DNA of 64,000 bases from Artocarpus heterophyllus. Its lineage: Eukaryota; Streptophyta; Magnoliopsida; Rosales; Moraceae. Location of the stretch: the NCBI GenBank assembly GCA_025403435.1, contig CM046341.1, forward strand, positions 1,516,802-1,580,801, read 5' to 3'. Positions 44,308 to 56,149 of the stretch are shown here, in pieces; the first letter of the stretch is position 1, and each line of letters opens with the position of its first letter. Below the pieces are notes generated by a model that was given only the letters and a program-made list of their open reading frames with translations, did not search any database and was not told the DNA's origin. The position numbers were made by a program, and so were the translations under genes.

Positions 44308-45410
44308 ATGCCAGTTTGGTTTCGTGAGTCTAATAGTCGTAGGTTAGTTAGGAAAAGTTTAGAATCACATTTTGTCTCTGTTGTGTCTTCAAATTCGCCA
44401 AAAATGGCTGATGATGAAAGTGTTCATAATGAAAATATTGTTAATCAACAAATCATCAATCCTGTTGTTCGCTCAATGAGAGATTATTTGCAAGCACCCC
44501 GTGAATCCACTCCATCATGTTTGATTTTTCCTCTCAATGGTCATCACTTTAGGTTTAAACCTGGAATGATCAACTTGCTTCCCAATTTTCATGGCTTAGA
44601 ATCTGAAAATCCATATCTGCACCTTAGAGAGTTTGAAGATGTTTGTGCTACCTTCACTGACCAGGAAGTTTCAAATGAAATTGTTAAGCTTAAGCTTTTC
44701 CCTTTTTCTTTAAAAGACAAAGCTAAAACTTGGCTTACTTCTTTAAAACCTAGGTCAATAGGTACATGGCAAGAAATGCAAACTGAGTTTCTGAAAAAAT
44801 TCTTTCCAACACATAAGACTAATGCTTTGAAAAAACAAATTCAAAATTTTTCCCAAAATGCAAAAGAAGTTTATTTCCAATGCTGGGAACGATTTAAAGA
44901 TTTGTTGAATTCTTGCCCACATCATGGTTTTGAAAAATGGTGTTACATTAGTTTTTTTATGAAGGCTTAACTCCTAAAACTTGTCAATTTATTGAAACAA
45001 TGTGTAATGGAGAATTCCTTGATAAAGAACCTGATGAAAAGTTAGATTTCCTTGATAATTTGGCTGATAACTCTCAATACTGGCAACATAGTAATTCTGA
45101 AGGCTCAATTAGATCTAATCTTGCTAATGCTCAAAGAGGTGTCCATCGACTTAGTCAAGAAAATGATCTAAGTATTAGAATTGCATGTTTGACTAAAAAG
45201 ATTGAAGCCATGGAACGAAGGAATGTCCAAGAACCCAAAATTAAAATTTTGTGTAGTGTTTGCCAAACTTTAGGACACTCAACTTATGAATGCCCAATTT
45301 TTAAGGAAGAGTCCCATGAACAGGTGAATTACACAAATCCATTGGACCCACCCATTACCAAATTCTGGCGCCGTTGCCAGGGAGGTGCCGTTGCTCTGTC
45401 AGATTGTTGA
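44308..45410 (+). pseudogene. Athila-like gag, first copy, one frameshift
   Basis: Likely start at MADDESVHNE (44,404). The gag domain follows: LPNFHGLESENPYLHLREFE, LKLFPFSLKDKAKTWL, FFPTHKTNALKKQI, ERFKDLLNSCPHHGF. A T-run at 44,952-44,958 is one base short, breaking the frame; it resumes at 45,000 with MCNGEFLDKEPDEKLDFL and a knuckle-like CSVCQTLGHSTYEC. The reading ends in sequence copied from a second LTR/primer-site junction (45,355-45,385). Confidence 0.88.
45361..45385 (+). other. Second, internal primer-binding-site-like sequence
   Basis: TTACCAAATTCTGGCGCCGTTGCCAGGGA reproduces the LTR-end plus primer-site junction of 43,585-43,612 with three small differences (shown here only as positions: TTACCA at 45,354-45,359, TGGCGCC at 45,366-45,372). 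The sequence after it (45,560-45,630) also parallels the first leader (44,215-44,280). It marks a duplicated or template-switched leader. Confidence 0.75.
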
Positions 45411-45845
45411 ATTAAACGGGAAAACAGGTAAGTAACCTATCCCTATCTTTTGTAAATATTATTTTACTTATTTGCATTTTTAATTTGTGTGTTTATTATA
45501 AAAAAAATTTAAAAAAAAATTAAAAAAAAACAACAAAAAATAAAAAAATAAAAAAACAGACGGATGCTTTTCACTTACTACTTTATTCGCTTCGGATAAA
45601 GAAAAGCTTTGCATCTTGTCTTTTGTTTTGCAAGTTTGGGTAGTTGTAAAATTTATTGGATTCTGTCAAAAAGGCTTATCATTGGGATTCGATTCTACGA
45701 CCATAAGGCTAACACCCTTGCCTAAGAAAGTTGGGAATTCTAAGCCTATCCACTGTGACCCCCCAACGATCTAGGAATCCAATTAATTGAGCATTATTCA
45801 GCTTGAAAATTTTTCTTTAAAAAAAATTAAAAAATCTAAAAAAAA

Positions 45846-46769
45846 ATGTTTTGGGAAGTTCATAGAAAGATCATTGCAAACTTTTCCCAACAACACTTAG
45901 AACTATTTTATAGTGCTCGGTGGAGATTTAAAGATTTGCTAGATCAGTTCCCTCACCATGGTTTTTCTAGGCAATATCTTTTAGAAATTTTCATATATAG
46001 GTTAAGTCCTAAAACAAGAGATTGGATAGAGAGAGGAGATGGTACTACCACTTTTTACCAATTATCTGTTAACGAAGCCTATTATATGTTAGAAGATATG
46101 GCCGAATATGATTATTGGAGACTGAATAGTTCTAGGAACAATCTAATCTGGGAGAACAATTCAAATTTTTCAGAACCTTGGCCTGAAACTCAACCCAAAA
46201 TTTTGGAGTCAAATTTTGAATTGCAAGAAATATATAGTAACCCAAATATAGTGAATCTAGAAGAAACCTTAGAAACATTGGAAGAAACTATAGACAAATA
46301 TATGGAAACCATGAGAAGAATAGAATTAGATAGGCTTGAATATCATCTTGATTCTATAAGTAAGGAAGGAATAGTTGTCCTAATCATTGAAGAAGAAACT
46401 TTAGAACCCATAAATTTTGAGGAACAACTTTTAGGAGACGAATGTAAGGAAGAGAATGAAGACTTAGCTATAGAACAGGAACAATCATCACCCTTAGTCT
46501 TAGATTCTCAACCTCAGTTGCCACAAAAATTCACCAAAGACCATTTTTACCAAGATCCTATGTGGCCACCACCTCCTCCACTGTCTCTAGCATTGTTTTT
46601 AAGGACCAACCAAGAATACAAAATGAGTCTAAGTTGCATGTGTTTTAATGTTTCATATTTTGCCAATCTTGAGGGCATGTTCACGCAAGACCCATATGTG
46701 GTGTCTTTCGACACTTACTATAGGAAGAAGCCACTCTTTGACGATTGTCCACTAAGAGCAGGCGTATGA
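45846..46769 (+). CDS. Athila-like gag, second truncated copy (open)
   Basis: 307 open codons. Residues 1-90 are the C-terminal part of the same gag domain as the first copy (NFSQ, RWRFKDLLDQFPHHGFSR, YRLSPKTRDWIERGDG). The rest is acidic (LEETLETLEETIDKYMETM; EEEN-rich) with a proline stretch WPPPPPLSLAL, and is not a domain I recognise. The N-terminal half of gag is missing. The frame is open although the first copy is broken. Confidence 0.7.
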   Translation: MFWEVHRKIIANFSQQHLELFYSARWRFKDLLDQFPHHGFSRQYLLEIFIYRLSPKTRDWIERGDGTTTFYQLSVNEAYYMLEDMAEYDYWRLNSSRNNLIWENNSNFSEPWPETQPKILESNFELQEIYSNPNIVNLEETLETLEETIDKYMETMRRIELDRLEYHLDSISKEGIVVLIIEEETLEPINFEEQLLGDECKEENEDLAIEQEQSSPLVLDSQPQLPQKFTKDHFYQDPMWPPPPPLSLALFLRTNQEYKMSLSCMCFNVSYFANLEGMFTQDPYVVSFDTYYRKKPLFDDCPLRAGV

Positions 46770-48253
46770 AGAAAGATGAAAAAACACTTTTCAAGTAATA
46801 TCTTTACCTTCCCTTCTTTGTAATATAGTTTATAATATATATTTTTTTTTGTGTTGTTGTTGGCTATATTGATTTTCTTTAAAAAAAAATGAAATTTGTT
46901 TTGAAAATTTAAAATGAAGGCTATTAATTAAATTTGTTCAGAATGGCTGAGTTAAGGAGTTAAATTCTTTTCTCTCGAGACGCATTCTAATAAATTTAAT
47001 TTTGTAAATGCAATTGGTTTGGATTTTCAAATAAATTTCAACAAAAAAATGTGTGTTTATTTTAGTTTTTGCTTGTTAAGTCTGCTACAGATCATCTCTG
47101 CAGCTGTGCTGATTCAGGTAATATTTTTACTACTCTCACTATTCTTTTATACATTTAGGATAATGTACATTCTAGGTTGGGAGGAGAGGGTTGTGCTTAA
47201 AAATTGTACTTCAAAGTTGTGCATATGAGATTTGTGCTTCAATGTTGTGCCAAAATTTTTTATTTTTGCCCATATTTTTTATTTTGCTCCATATTTTTGT
47301 GCATTTTTCATTTTTATGTGTTATTTTTGTGAGTCATAAAATTTAAAAATAAAATTAAAAAATGTTTTGTAAATAATAGTTTCTTAGTAATTAATGTGTT
47401 ATTATTTTGATTTTTGAATTTCATATTAATGTAATATTATTTTTCTATTCTTTGGATTATCTAATTTTATGGACTCTCAAAACTTTAGTTTTATTTAACA
47501 TTTTTATGTGTTTATTTTTTAAAGTATTTGTAAGCCATTCTTTTCATACACGCACTGTAATGTTTAATTGTGGTGGCAAGTCAAAGCTATGAATATTTGA
47601 GTTTTGTTATTTTGTGAAGATAAACAAATAAAGGCAGCAATATTTTCAAAATTACAAAAAAAAGAAAGAAAAATAAATAAATGAAAGAAAAAAATTGTAA
47701 ATAAATAAAGTGTGTAATTATGTAAATGAATAAAGTTGGATAAGTTTGGTTTCGTAGCCTCTTTAGCTCGAGTAAGTAAGTTCTAAGGGGTGCTTCAACA
47801 CCTAGTACCTTAGGCCAACTGGTCTGGGAGTTACTGACCTAAAGCTCGTTAAATGAGTTATGGAGAAAGCTTAAAGGAGCCAAACATTGCATTATCCAAA
47901 TTGTAAAGTCTGTAAATATTTCTATGTTTCTGCTCTTTAATTGTTTCAAATCAATAATTTGAAGTATTGCTGTCTGCAGGTGTGAATTGAAACAAAATAT
48001 CAAAATAATTTTATTCTTAGTTTTGAAACTTCATAATTAGTCATTATCCATTTCTGCACTAAGTCTGGTTTGTATACATTTTGTTAAATAGCATATAAAT
48101 TGTTTAAATAAAATTTTAGTTTTGTTAGTCTATCTAGTTAGATAAGTCAAATTATAGTTAAATGGTTTCCATTTTATGATTATTCAATATATCATTTCTA
48201 AATTATATCGCTTTAATTGCTAGAGACTCACAATAAGCTGGTTGGGGGGGGTG
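46770..48253 (+). other. Athila-like 3' internal region, no gene seen
   Basis: AT-rich. A GC-balanced stretch at 47,755-47,885 resembles the segment that precedes the 3' LTR in such elements. Ends in the G8 polypurine tract. Confidence 0.5.
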
Positions 48254-51200
48254 TGATGAGACTGTAAAAGTGTATATTTTCTAAGGCTTAAATCATTTAT
48301 TTATGCTTTTATTTCTCATTAAATCCTCTAATTATTAGCATTTTGTGTTAATTAGTATTTTTGTGTCTTAATGTGTAAATGTGTTTAAAAATGTATTTTT
48401 AGTGTGTTTTTATGTTTAAAAGAATTTTTAGTAATTTTTGGAGTCGTTTCTGTATGTTAACTATTTATTTAGTTTGCAAATAGTTAAAACCATAAAAGTA
48501 ATGCAGTTATTTTATTTTAAGTTGTAGTGTGTTTTAAATTTGTAAATATGTCTTATCATATTTTTAGTAATTTCTAAAAATATTTCCAAGTCATAAAAAT
48601 TATATCTGTGTCAAACCGTAAGAGATTGGAAATTTTTAGAGTTTTTATTTATTTTTGTGTGTTTTAATGTAAAATAAATATTTTTAATATTTTTTGTAAA
48701 TATTATGTTTGTAAAATAATTAATTTTAGTGTTTTTATGATTTTTAGATTTGAAATCTGGAGAAAAACAGAGCAAAACGGCACAAAAATAGGCAAAATTG
48801 AACATCAAATGCATCAAAAATCTTTGAAAAATTCAAAATTCAAAAAGAAGAGGACACGTGGCATCATGGGAGCCGTCCAATTCACTACCAAATTAATCTT
48901 AGCCGTCCGAAGAAGAGATGCGCGTCAATGCGTCATCCGGTGCATCAGCGGTGCAACGCCCTCCTTACGGACGTCACAAATATCGTTACATTCATGCATT
49001 CATACTTATTAACTTTAAACATAAACGTAATTACATAGCTTATACGATATTTTCAATTGTAAACGTAGTTAAACACACATAACTAGGATCCATTCATACT
49101 ATTTTTTTTAAACATTGTTTAAAATAACATTGCTTAACTTATTCCATATCATAATTTATTCATTTATACTTTAAATTAATCATGAACTTATTTTAATAAA
49201 ATAGACATACCAAGTTGTAAAATCATAGCTTATAAAAACATCACATCACCTACTAGTTACATGCACCCACAGTTCAGCAGGCCAAACATGGGACTTCGGC
49301 AGGCCGAAGTTTCTCAATCGGCAGGCCGGCAGAGGCTTTGCAAGACTGACTTAAAAACTCATCATCGTCTGGCAGGCCGAAAACGTGATCAGCAGGCCAA
49401 ACTTTCGGACATCGGCAGGCCGACCGAGCCAAAATCCTAAGGAAAAACTTAATTTTTAAAACAAAACCAACTTTTCATAAAAATGCGGAAGATTAAAATT
49501 CCTTAAAATGATAAAATGGAATATAAAACCATAGTTCAAATATTCTTAAAACTTAACATAAAAATAATGTTCAAAAGATAAAACTTGATTTAAAACATAA
49601 AATCATTCTTCTTGGCGTTCTTTCAGTTACAATTCATCGTGCTTTGTGCTCACATGCCTTCCCATGTCCTCCACCTATTCCATGATTTTCTTACCCTTAT
49701 CTGCAACATGACATAAAACATGATTAAGCTAATGCTTAGTAAGTTCAAATAATTTTCACAATTTAAAATATTATATAAACATCATCATATCATAAAAGTG
49801 CTTTAAGCACAAATTCATAGAAACATATCTTTCATTATATTGATCATTTTAAAACTTATTCCATTTTATCTTAAGGGCCCAAGTGTTGCACCATGAACAT
49901 CATTGTAGGCGCGCCATCATGAGAGGAGAAGGGTAGCTAATCCCAAACCAAACATGACATCATAACATTTCATTTCATAACATTGGTGTGCAACACTTAT
50001 TAGGTGATACATATATATATATATATATATATAATTTTCATGTTATAAAACATTTCATCATCATACATGCATAACTTTAAATCATGAAAATCTTTCATAA
50101 GAAATCTTTTAAGGAAAATAACCATAAAATCATTGTGAATACCATTGTGAACATATCATCAAACCTTGAAAAAGGTGTCATGTTGCAGGTGAGAATGTAC
50201 TTATCTTAAAGCTAGCTTACTTAACCTTAATATACTTTTGGTGACAACGCCATGGTCTCGATGTGCTCGTTTCTTTGAGTGTTCATGCCATTTATCTATT
50301 TAAAAATACAATAAAATTAATACTTATCATAAAACATCCATTCGTATAACATTCATATATACATTCATCTCATATTACAAACATAATTCATAATCATCAT
50401 TGTGACAACATAAAATTATCATCACATATAAACATTATTCATAACATGCTTCCTTAAATATTATCATCAAAACATCTCATACATTACAAACATGAAAATC
50501 TTTTGAAAATGTTTTTCTAATAATTTAAAAATACATACATTTTAAAATTCATACAACATCTTATTATCATGTATTTCAACATCATAAAAATATTTCATCA
50601 TCAATCAAAATCCTTTAAACATATTAAACATTTCATAACATAAAATACATTCATCATACATTATACATATACATTCTTGACAACTTTCATGAAAACATCA
50701 TTTATTAACCCCTTGAATAAACATTACATTTTTCATGCATCAATGTTAAACAGTAATATTTTACTGTGAGGGGTAGAGGATAGAAAATTTATATTTTTCA
50801 TAAAAACACCAAAATGACATGAAACTTGGAAAAACAACACCCAATACACACATGAACATCATATTAAAAACTCAGAACAAAATACAATACCTAGAGAAAG
50901 ATATTGTAGACGAATTGAGGAGGAGAAATTATTTTCAGAGTTCTCAAAAAAATTGAGTTCTTACCTTGAAAATTTCTTTTCAAAATTCTTGAATTCAACC
51001 AACAAAATATAACTTTTTCTTTCAATATTCTTGCAGAGAATTTTTTTGAGAGGAAAGAGGATGGAATTCGTGGAGAAGAGAAGAGAAAGAAAGAAATTAG
51101 AAAACGTCTCAGAACTGAGAGAAAGAAGAGTGAGAAGAGGAAAGAAAAACTGAGGAAAAGAACGTTAAAATTTTTTTTTAACGTAACGAGCATAATGAAA

Positions 51201-53370
51201 ATTCATTACCCTCTATTAAGTCAGAATTTTCTGACCGTTTGACAGCAAATGGCGTGGAGGAGGGAGAGAAGAGAGGAAAGTCAAACAATCACTCATCACT
51301 TACCATGTTTTGCCCTCTTAAAATAGGAAACCATTTAAAATCAGACAAATCAATGCAAAGTCAATCTTTTAATTTCCTTAACTGACAAAATTATTCCATT
51401 ATTATGCCAATTAATCACAATAAATCACCCAATTAACGTAATTAACTCAGCCATAATTTTGGAGAGATTTCTGCTGACTGCTCGTCAGCCGTGTTCGGCC
51501 TGCCGATTTTCCCTTCGGCCTGCCGGTTCCACCAAGTTCGGCCTGTCGATGGTTTCCTTCGGCCTGCCGATCTTTGGTAGACTGTTCGGCCTGCCGAACT
51601 GTCCTTAAATACCAAACATTAAAACATTCAAGTCATCATTACATCATAATTAAACATACATTAAAATAATCATGAATACTTGAGCACAACGATTCCATGC
51701 AGTCGTCACCTATCATAAAACTTGAAATAAAAAGTTAGTAACATTAACATCATATATCATTACGTATATCATAAATTATTAATAAAATATCATTAACGTT
51801 GTTACTAACTTAACGTAATTCATTACATAAAAATAGGCAGGTGTTACAAGCGGAATCTCAGAGTGCTGTCCACATGTCGAAGAACGATTGGCGCATGTGA
51901 TTCACGCGCCGACAAGCTGCAGACGCGTCAGAGGGGAATCGCAGACAGCTTCAAATGTTGTGCGGGCCAGTTCACAAACAACCGTTCTCTCAAACGTTCG
52001 ATGAGATGACGAAGACCAATCTGACGGTCATCAAGCTCGGTCCCACCTGGGCCCATCTCGGCCGCGTCTGACAGCCATTGGATCTCGTTTTGAACGGTTC
52101 AGATCGTGCCTGTTTCGTGCTGGTCAGGTCTGCGTCACACTGGATTACAAACTCAAATTCGCATATCAAAGAGCGAATCTCAGCGTGGAAAAAGGGAGGA
52201 AACAGATCAACATGATCCAATTATTGAATGATAAAATATAATAAAAATAATAAATAAAAAAAATAAAAAATAATAATAATAATTTTCAAGGCTATAAATA
52301 GCCTTGCATTCCCCCTCCTTCAAGAACACCCCTCAAGGCCTTCGGGCCTCCCTTCCCTTCTTCTCCCAATTTTTTCCTTTTTCCTTTTTACCTCTTTTAT
52401 CCCTTAGGTAATATATATATATATTTAATTTAATGTAGAGAGTCTGGTGAGACAGAAAGATGATCTTATATGCATAGTATTTTAGTATGGACTTTGTCTC
52501 TATATCTGTTTTGTAATGCTTATATTTTGTGGAATACATTATATCTTTATGTTTTTTAACAATTATTGTTACTGTTGTTATGTTGTCAATTTTTACATAA
52601 ATTCAGTCATGCTTTCTTTATGTAATTTAATTGTGTTGCATAATTAATATTAACAATACTAAAGTCATGCTTGTTTATTAAGTTGAGTTTCTGCTGCATT
52701 ATAGACATAGACTGGCACGGATAATGCTTGGGAGGACCTTGATTACTCGTAGACAGAGGATGGTATAGTATATTCTTAAACCAATTAATAAGTTGAGGTG
52801 CTGTCGAAATTAACGCAATAATTTATTCCATAAAAATATATTAATTTTGATTTGTTATTATCTTTTCTATCTAAAAATTATGTTAATTATAATTGAGTGA
52901 CAACAGTTCTAATTTTCATAATTAGTGCACCAAATCATTAGTGAGAGATGATTATTTTGCTAGTTTTTATAGGAAAACCCTTACTGCATTATGGCATGCT
53001 ATATTGTCGCTCTCGGTTGACCCATATAATTAGTAAAAAGTGCTTGCAATTAATGAGAAAAGATATAATAAATCAAATGCTTTAGATAATTATTAATTAG
53101 AATTAAAATTCCATATCAGCTGCGAAACATACAAGGAATTCTCAAAGCTTCACCGTTTTAATATTATGCTTTAAATTTTGAATAAAAAAAATCACAAAAA
53201 TATTTCTTTTACTTTTAAACTTTGCTTTGAAAAAGTGTTTACCTTTTGGAACGTTTATTTTTAACAATCTTTTGAGTTACAAATTTTCACCTCCTTGTGG
53301 ATACGATAACTTTTCTATACTACAAACGTCCGCCGTTTATAAAGAATAAACATTTTTTTGGGCGTTACCA
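48254..53370 (+). repeat. Athila-like 3' LTR, split at 48,951
   Basis: LTR sequence 48,254-48,951 continues at 51,854-53,370 (about 2.2 kb in all). It parallels the 5' LTR, with many substitutions and small indels. The CTATAAATAGCC box recurs near 52,292. Confidence 0.9.
48952..51848 (-). mobile_element. 2.9-kb solo LTR inside the Athila LTR
   Basis: Flanked by AGCGG on both sides (48,947-48,951 and 51,849-51,853). On the minus strand it reads TGTAACACCTGCC .. GGAGGGCGTTGCA, the terminal style of Tekay-like gypsy LTRs. No protein domain, no terminal direct repeats. It carries two oppositely oriented arrays of TCGGCAGGCCGA-type units (49,272-49,430 and 51,493-51,600). A low-complexity Phe/Ser/Leu ORF near 51,000 is unlikely to be a gene. 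Confidence 0.8.
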
Positions 53371-53891
53371 AGGACCATCTATGAATGAATATTAAGGGTT
53401 CTGACTGCTTGAGATTAACGTTATGCTACGGGCCCAAAAACCTAAAAGTAACGTATGTTTATGAAAGTCTGTTTTTATGTGGAACTACCGTGGTTACTTA
53501 CTAAGCATTATGCTTATATAGTTCTCGTGATGCATGTGAGCTTCCAAGTAAGGATGTAGATGACTGAGCAAGAATGGTTCAAGGTCCCATGATGAGTCTA
53601 AGATGCAATATTTATTTTTAAGTATTACTTTGATGTTATTAGAAACTAAGAATTGTTATTGAGGACATTTAGGGGATTTTCTAGCTTTTGTATAAATGTT
53701 GTAATCTTAATATTTTCGCTGCTAATGATATGATAATTTCTACATTAAGGTTGAGTTAAGGTTTGATTATTTTTCCTATAGTGTCTCTGATTGGATTGCC
53801 AAACTGGCCCATCTTCACATGCACGAATGAACAATGCATGGTGCTCCTCTCCTCTCTTTCCTCCCCGAGGGCAGGGGGGAGGGGGTCTACA

Positions 53892-55335
53892 CAGGAGGCA
53901 TAGGCTCCGTCACCGCAGGGCTTCCGAGCATCTGTTTTTAATCGGCCCGGGCGCCAGGGGGAAGCACAGCAGGGTCGCCACCCCAGAGCAAGTGACAGGT
54001 TTAAGGGCGGAGCACCCTATAGGGTTGAACTGCTAGAAGATACCAATAGTCGCCAGTTCCAGGAGTTGCAACGCCAAATTGATGAAATCCGTAATAACCA
54101 TTTCGGTTTGGAGGACGCGGAGCCTTAGATCCACCGTTTACCGACGCCATCATGCGAGCCCCAATGCCGCCCAAATTTAAAGTCCCTCAAATCAAGGCCT
54201 ATGACGGGACCGTAGATGCTGACGAGTGTTGAATTGTACCGAGGACACATGCTCTTACAAAACGCCAACGACGCAGAAATGTGTAAGGCCTTTTCTTTGA
54301 CCATGACTGGACCAGCTCGGCAATGGTTTTGGCGACTTGAACCAACTTCGATTACTTCTTTTCGGCAGCTCTCTGACACCTTCTCGATAGCCTTCTCCAC
54401 AACAAAAACAAGGAGAAAGGAAATAAGCTATTTATATGCCGTTAAGCAAGGAGATGGCAATGTCTGAGATTATATAAACTGGTTTACCCGAGCTGTGCTC
54501 GAAGTTAAGAGTTGAAGACGAGACCTTGAAACACGCCTTCGTAGAGGGTCTCCGAGACGAGAAGCTAACCTGGTCGTTAGCATTCGAGCAGCCAAGCACA
54601 TTTTCTCATATGCTTGGCTACATGTAGAGATATGCCGATGCGATTGAATATATGAAGAGCCGCAGAGAAGAAGCTAGCAATAGTGGCATGAAGAAGGAGA
54701 AAAAGCAAAAGAAAGCACCCGAACAGTCCGGCGTTGAGTAGAACAAGAAGCAAAAAAAGGACAAGAAGACCAAGAAGCCGAAAGTGTCGATCGGGAAGTT
54801 CCAAAGCTACACGCCCTTGGTAGCAAGCATAGAGGAGATAATTGCCCAGGTGAGCAGAAAGAACCTACTGGTTGATCCGTCCAAGCTCAAGAGCAGCAAA
54901 GCAAAGCAGGACCAAAGCAAGTACTGCAATTTTCACAAGGACGTGGGACATAACACCTGTGACTGCATTTAGCTCAAGGACCAGATCGAGAGACTGGTCT
55001 GAGACGGACATTTGCGGGAGTTTGTAAAGCGAGTTTTAGCTCCGGGCTTTGCAGTCAAGAGAGATAACCAACCGAGCCGAGATGCGCCGAACCGCACACG
55101 TAACGATGGTGGGAATGCCCTGGAACCCCCAAACATTGTTCACACTATTTTTGGTGGGCCTATCACCAAGGATACATAGAGTGGACGGCAGGCTTATGTC
55201 TGAGAAGCTCGGCTGATTGAGAAGGGTGAGCTCGTTAACATGTCCGAGCACGTCAATAAAATTTGCCGCTAGCAAGACTTGCTGATCACCTTTATGAAGG
55301 AAAAGGCAGATAAATTAATCCATCTACACAATGAT
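53892..55335 (+). pseudogene. Tat-like gypsy gag, degenerate 3' fragment
   Basis: Recognisable pieces in different frames: PPKFKVPQIKAYDGTVDADE; YRGHMLLQNANDAEMCKAF; TMTGPARQWFWRLEPTSITS; a CNFHKDVGHNTCDC zinc-knuckle-like motif; and NTIFGGPITKD. These are the gag domain, linker and knuckle of Tat-lineage Ty3/gypsy elements. Several stops (for example at 54,466, 54,970 and 55,180) and shifts are present. It joins 38,389-39,514 once the solo LTR is removed. No pol follows. Confidence 0.85.
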
Positions 55336-55910
55336 TGTAATGACCAAGAAAATCCTAAAAGTTAATAGCATAATTTACCTATTTAAATCAAGGATTTTCC
55401 TGAAAATACTGTGTATGAAATGCATGATTGAAGAATTTGTAGAATTAACATATGATTGTTCCAAAAATTCTATAAAAGATTCTATAGTTAATTAATTAAC
55501 TATTATGATTTAATAAAAATATTTATAAATCCACCGCAACTGAGGCGGAAGAAATTTATCTGTAGAGAACCTAAAAAATTTATTTATAAGAATTTCAAGG
55601 TGCAATATTAAGTTAGTAGTATACTAAGCGACACTCTAACGCGAATTAGATCCTTAATTGCTAAATTAGTCAAAAATGGAGTTACATGAGTAGCCGTATC
55701 GACAGAAACTACTATGCAAGCACGAATATTGACATTATTAAAAACTATATCATTATTGAGTCTAGATACTGAAAAAAAAAAAAAAAAAAAAAAAGTCAAG
55801 TCCACATTTTTATTAAAGCTAAAATAAATTTCAAGACTTAATGCAGTAAAAAATCGATACGCGATTAAACTTTGATCGATATTGGTTCATACTTTGATTG
55901 GCGTGTCACA
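55336..55910 (+). mobile_element. LTR-like fragment
   Basis: TGTAATGACCAAGAAAATCC .. GGCGTGTCACA has gypsy-LTR-style ends and cuts off the Tat-like gag. Flanking 5-mers (ATGAT, ATATT) match poorly, and an A23-like run sits at 55,772-55,794, so the call is tentative. 55,911-56,149 holds nothing I can name. Confidence 0.4.
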
Positions 55911-56149
55911 ATATTTGAAAAAAAAATTTCAAGATTTGTCAAGTAATAAAATTTTATGTCAACTATGTTAATTAATACTAGCAGTATAAACTTTACCTGC
56001 TTAAATGTTGCTTACAAGAAAGGCTAAAGGTACCCTTAAATTTTGCTTCCATTGCAATCATTGTACCTCATGTAATCAACTAGTTTTACCTAACATTCCA
56101 TCTCATCCTATTATGGCGCCAACTTTGGGGGAATATTAAAACATATTAG

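Larger units (their letters stand above)
41344..53370 (+). mobile_element. Athila-like gypsy element, non-autonomous
   Basis: LTRs 41,344-43,590 and 48,254-53,370 (TGATGAGACTG..GGGCGTTACCA; the first base pair of the left copy is TA). Flanks GGGAC (41,339-41,343) and AGGAC (53,371-53,375) are a 4/5 target duplication. Primer-binding site is TGGCGCCGTTGCCGGGGA; polypurine tract is GGTTGGGGGGGG before 48,254. The interior (4.66 kb) has gag pieces but no protease, RT or integrase. The right LTR is split by another solo LTR. Confidence 0.92.
39515..53891 (+). mobile_element. Solo LTR, gypsy type, split by Athila element
   Basis: TGTAACACCC at 39,515 and GGTCTACA ending at 53,891 are flanked by CAGGA on both sides (39,510-39,514 and 53,892-53,896). 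Without the Athila insertion the length is about 2,345 bp, with no coding region or second LTR, so it is best read as a solo LTR. A TA microsatellite occupies 39,659-39,690. Confidence 0.8.

Noticed and set aside
50891..51193. 100-codon Phe/Ser/Leu-rich ORF on the minus strand
   Set aside because: Low complexity, antisense to a GAGAAGAG-rich tract in a solo LTR.
53791..54036. Short GC-rich ORF around the solo LTR / Tat-like junction
   Set aside because: It crosses the LTR boundary at 53,891 and has no similarity I recognise.
55336..55910. Complete solo LTR with target duplication
   Set aside because: Ends look like an LTR but the flanking 5-mers agree at too few bases, so only a tentative LTR-like fragment is reported.
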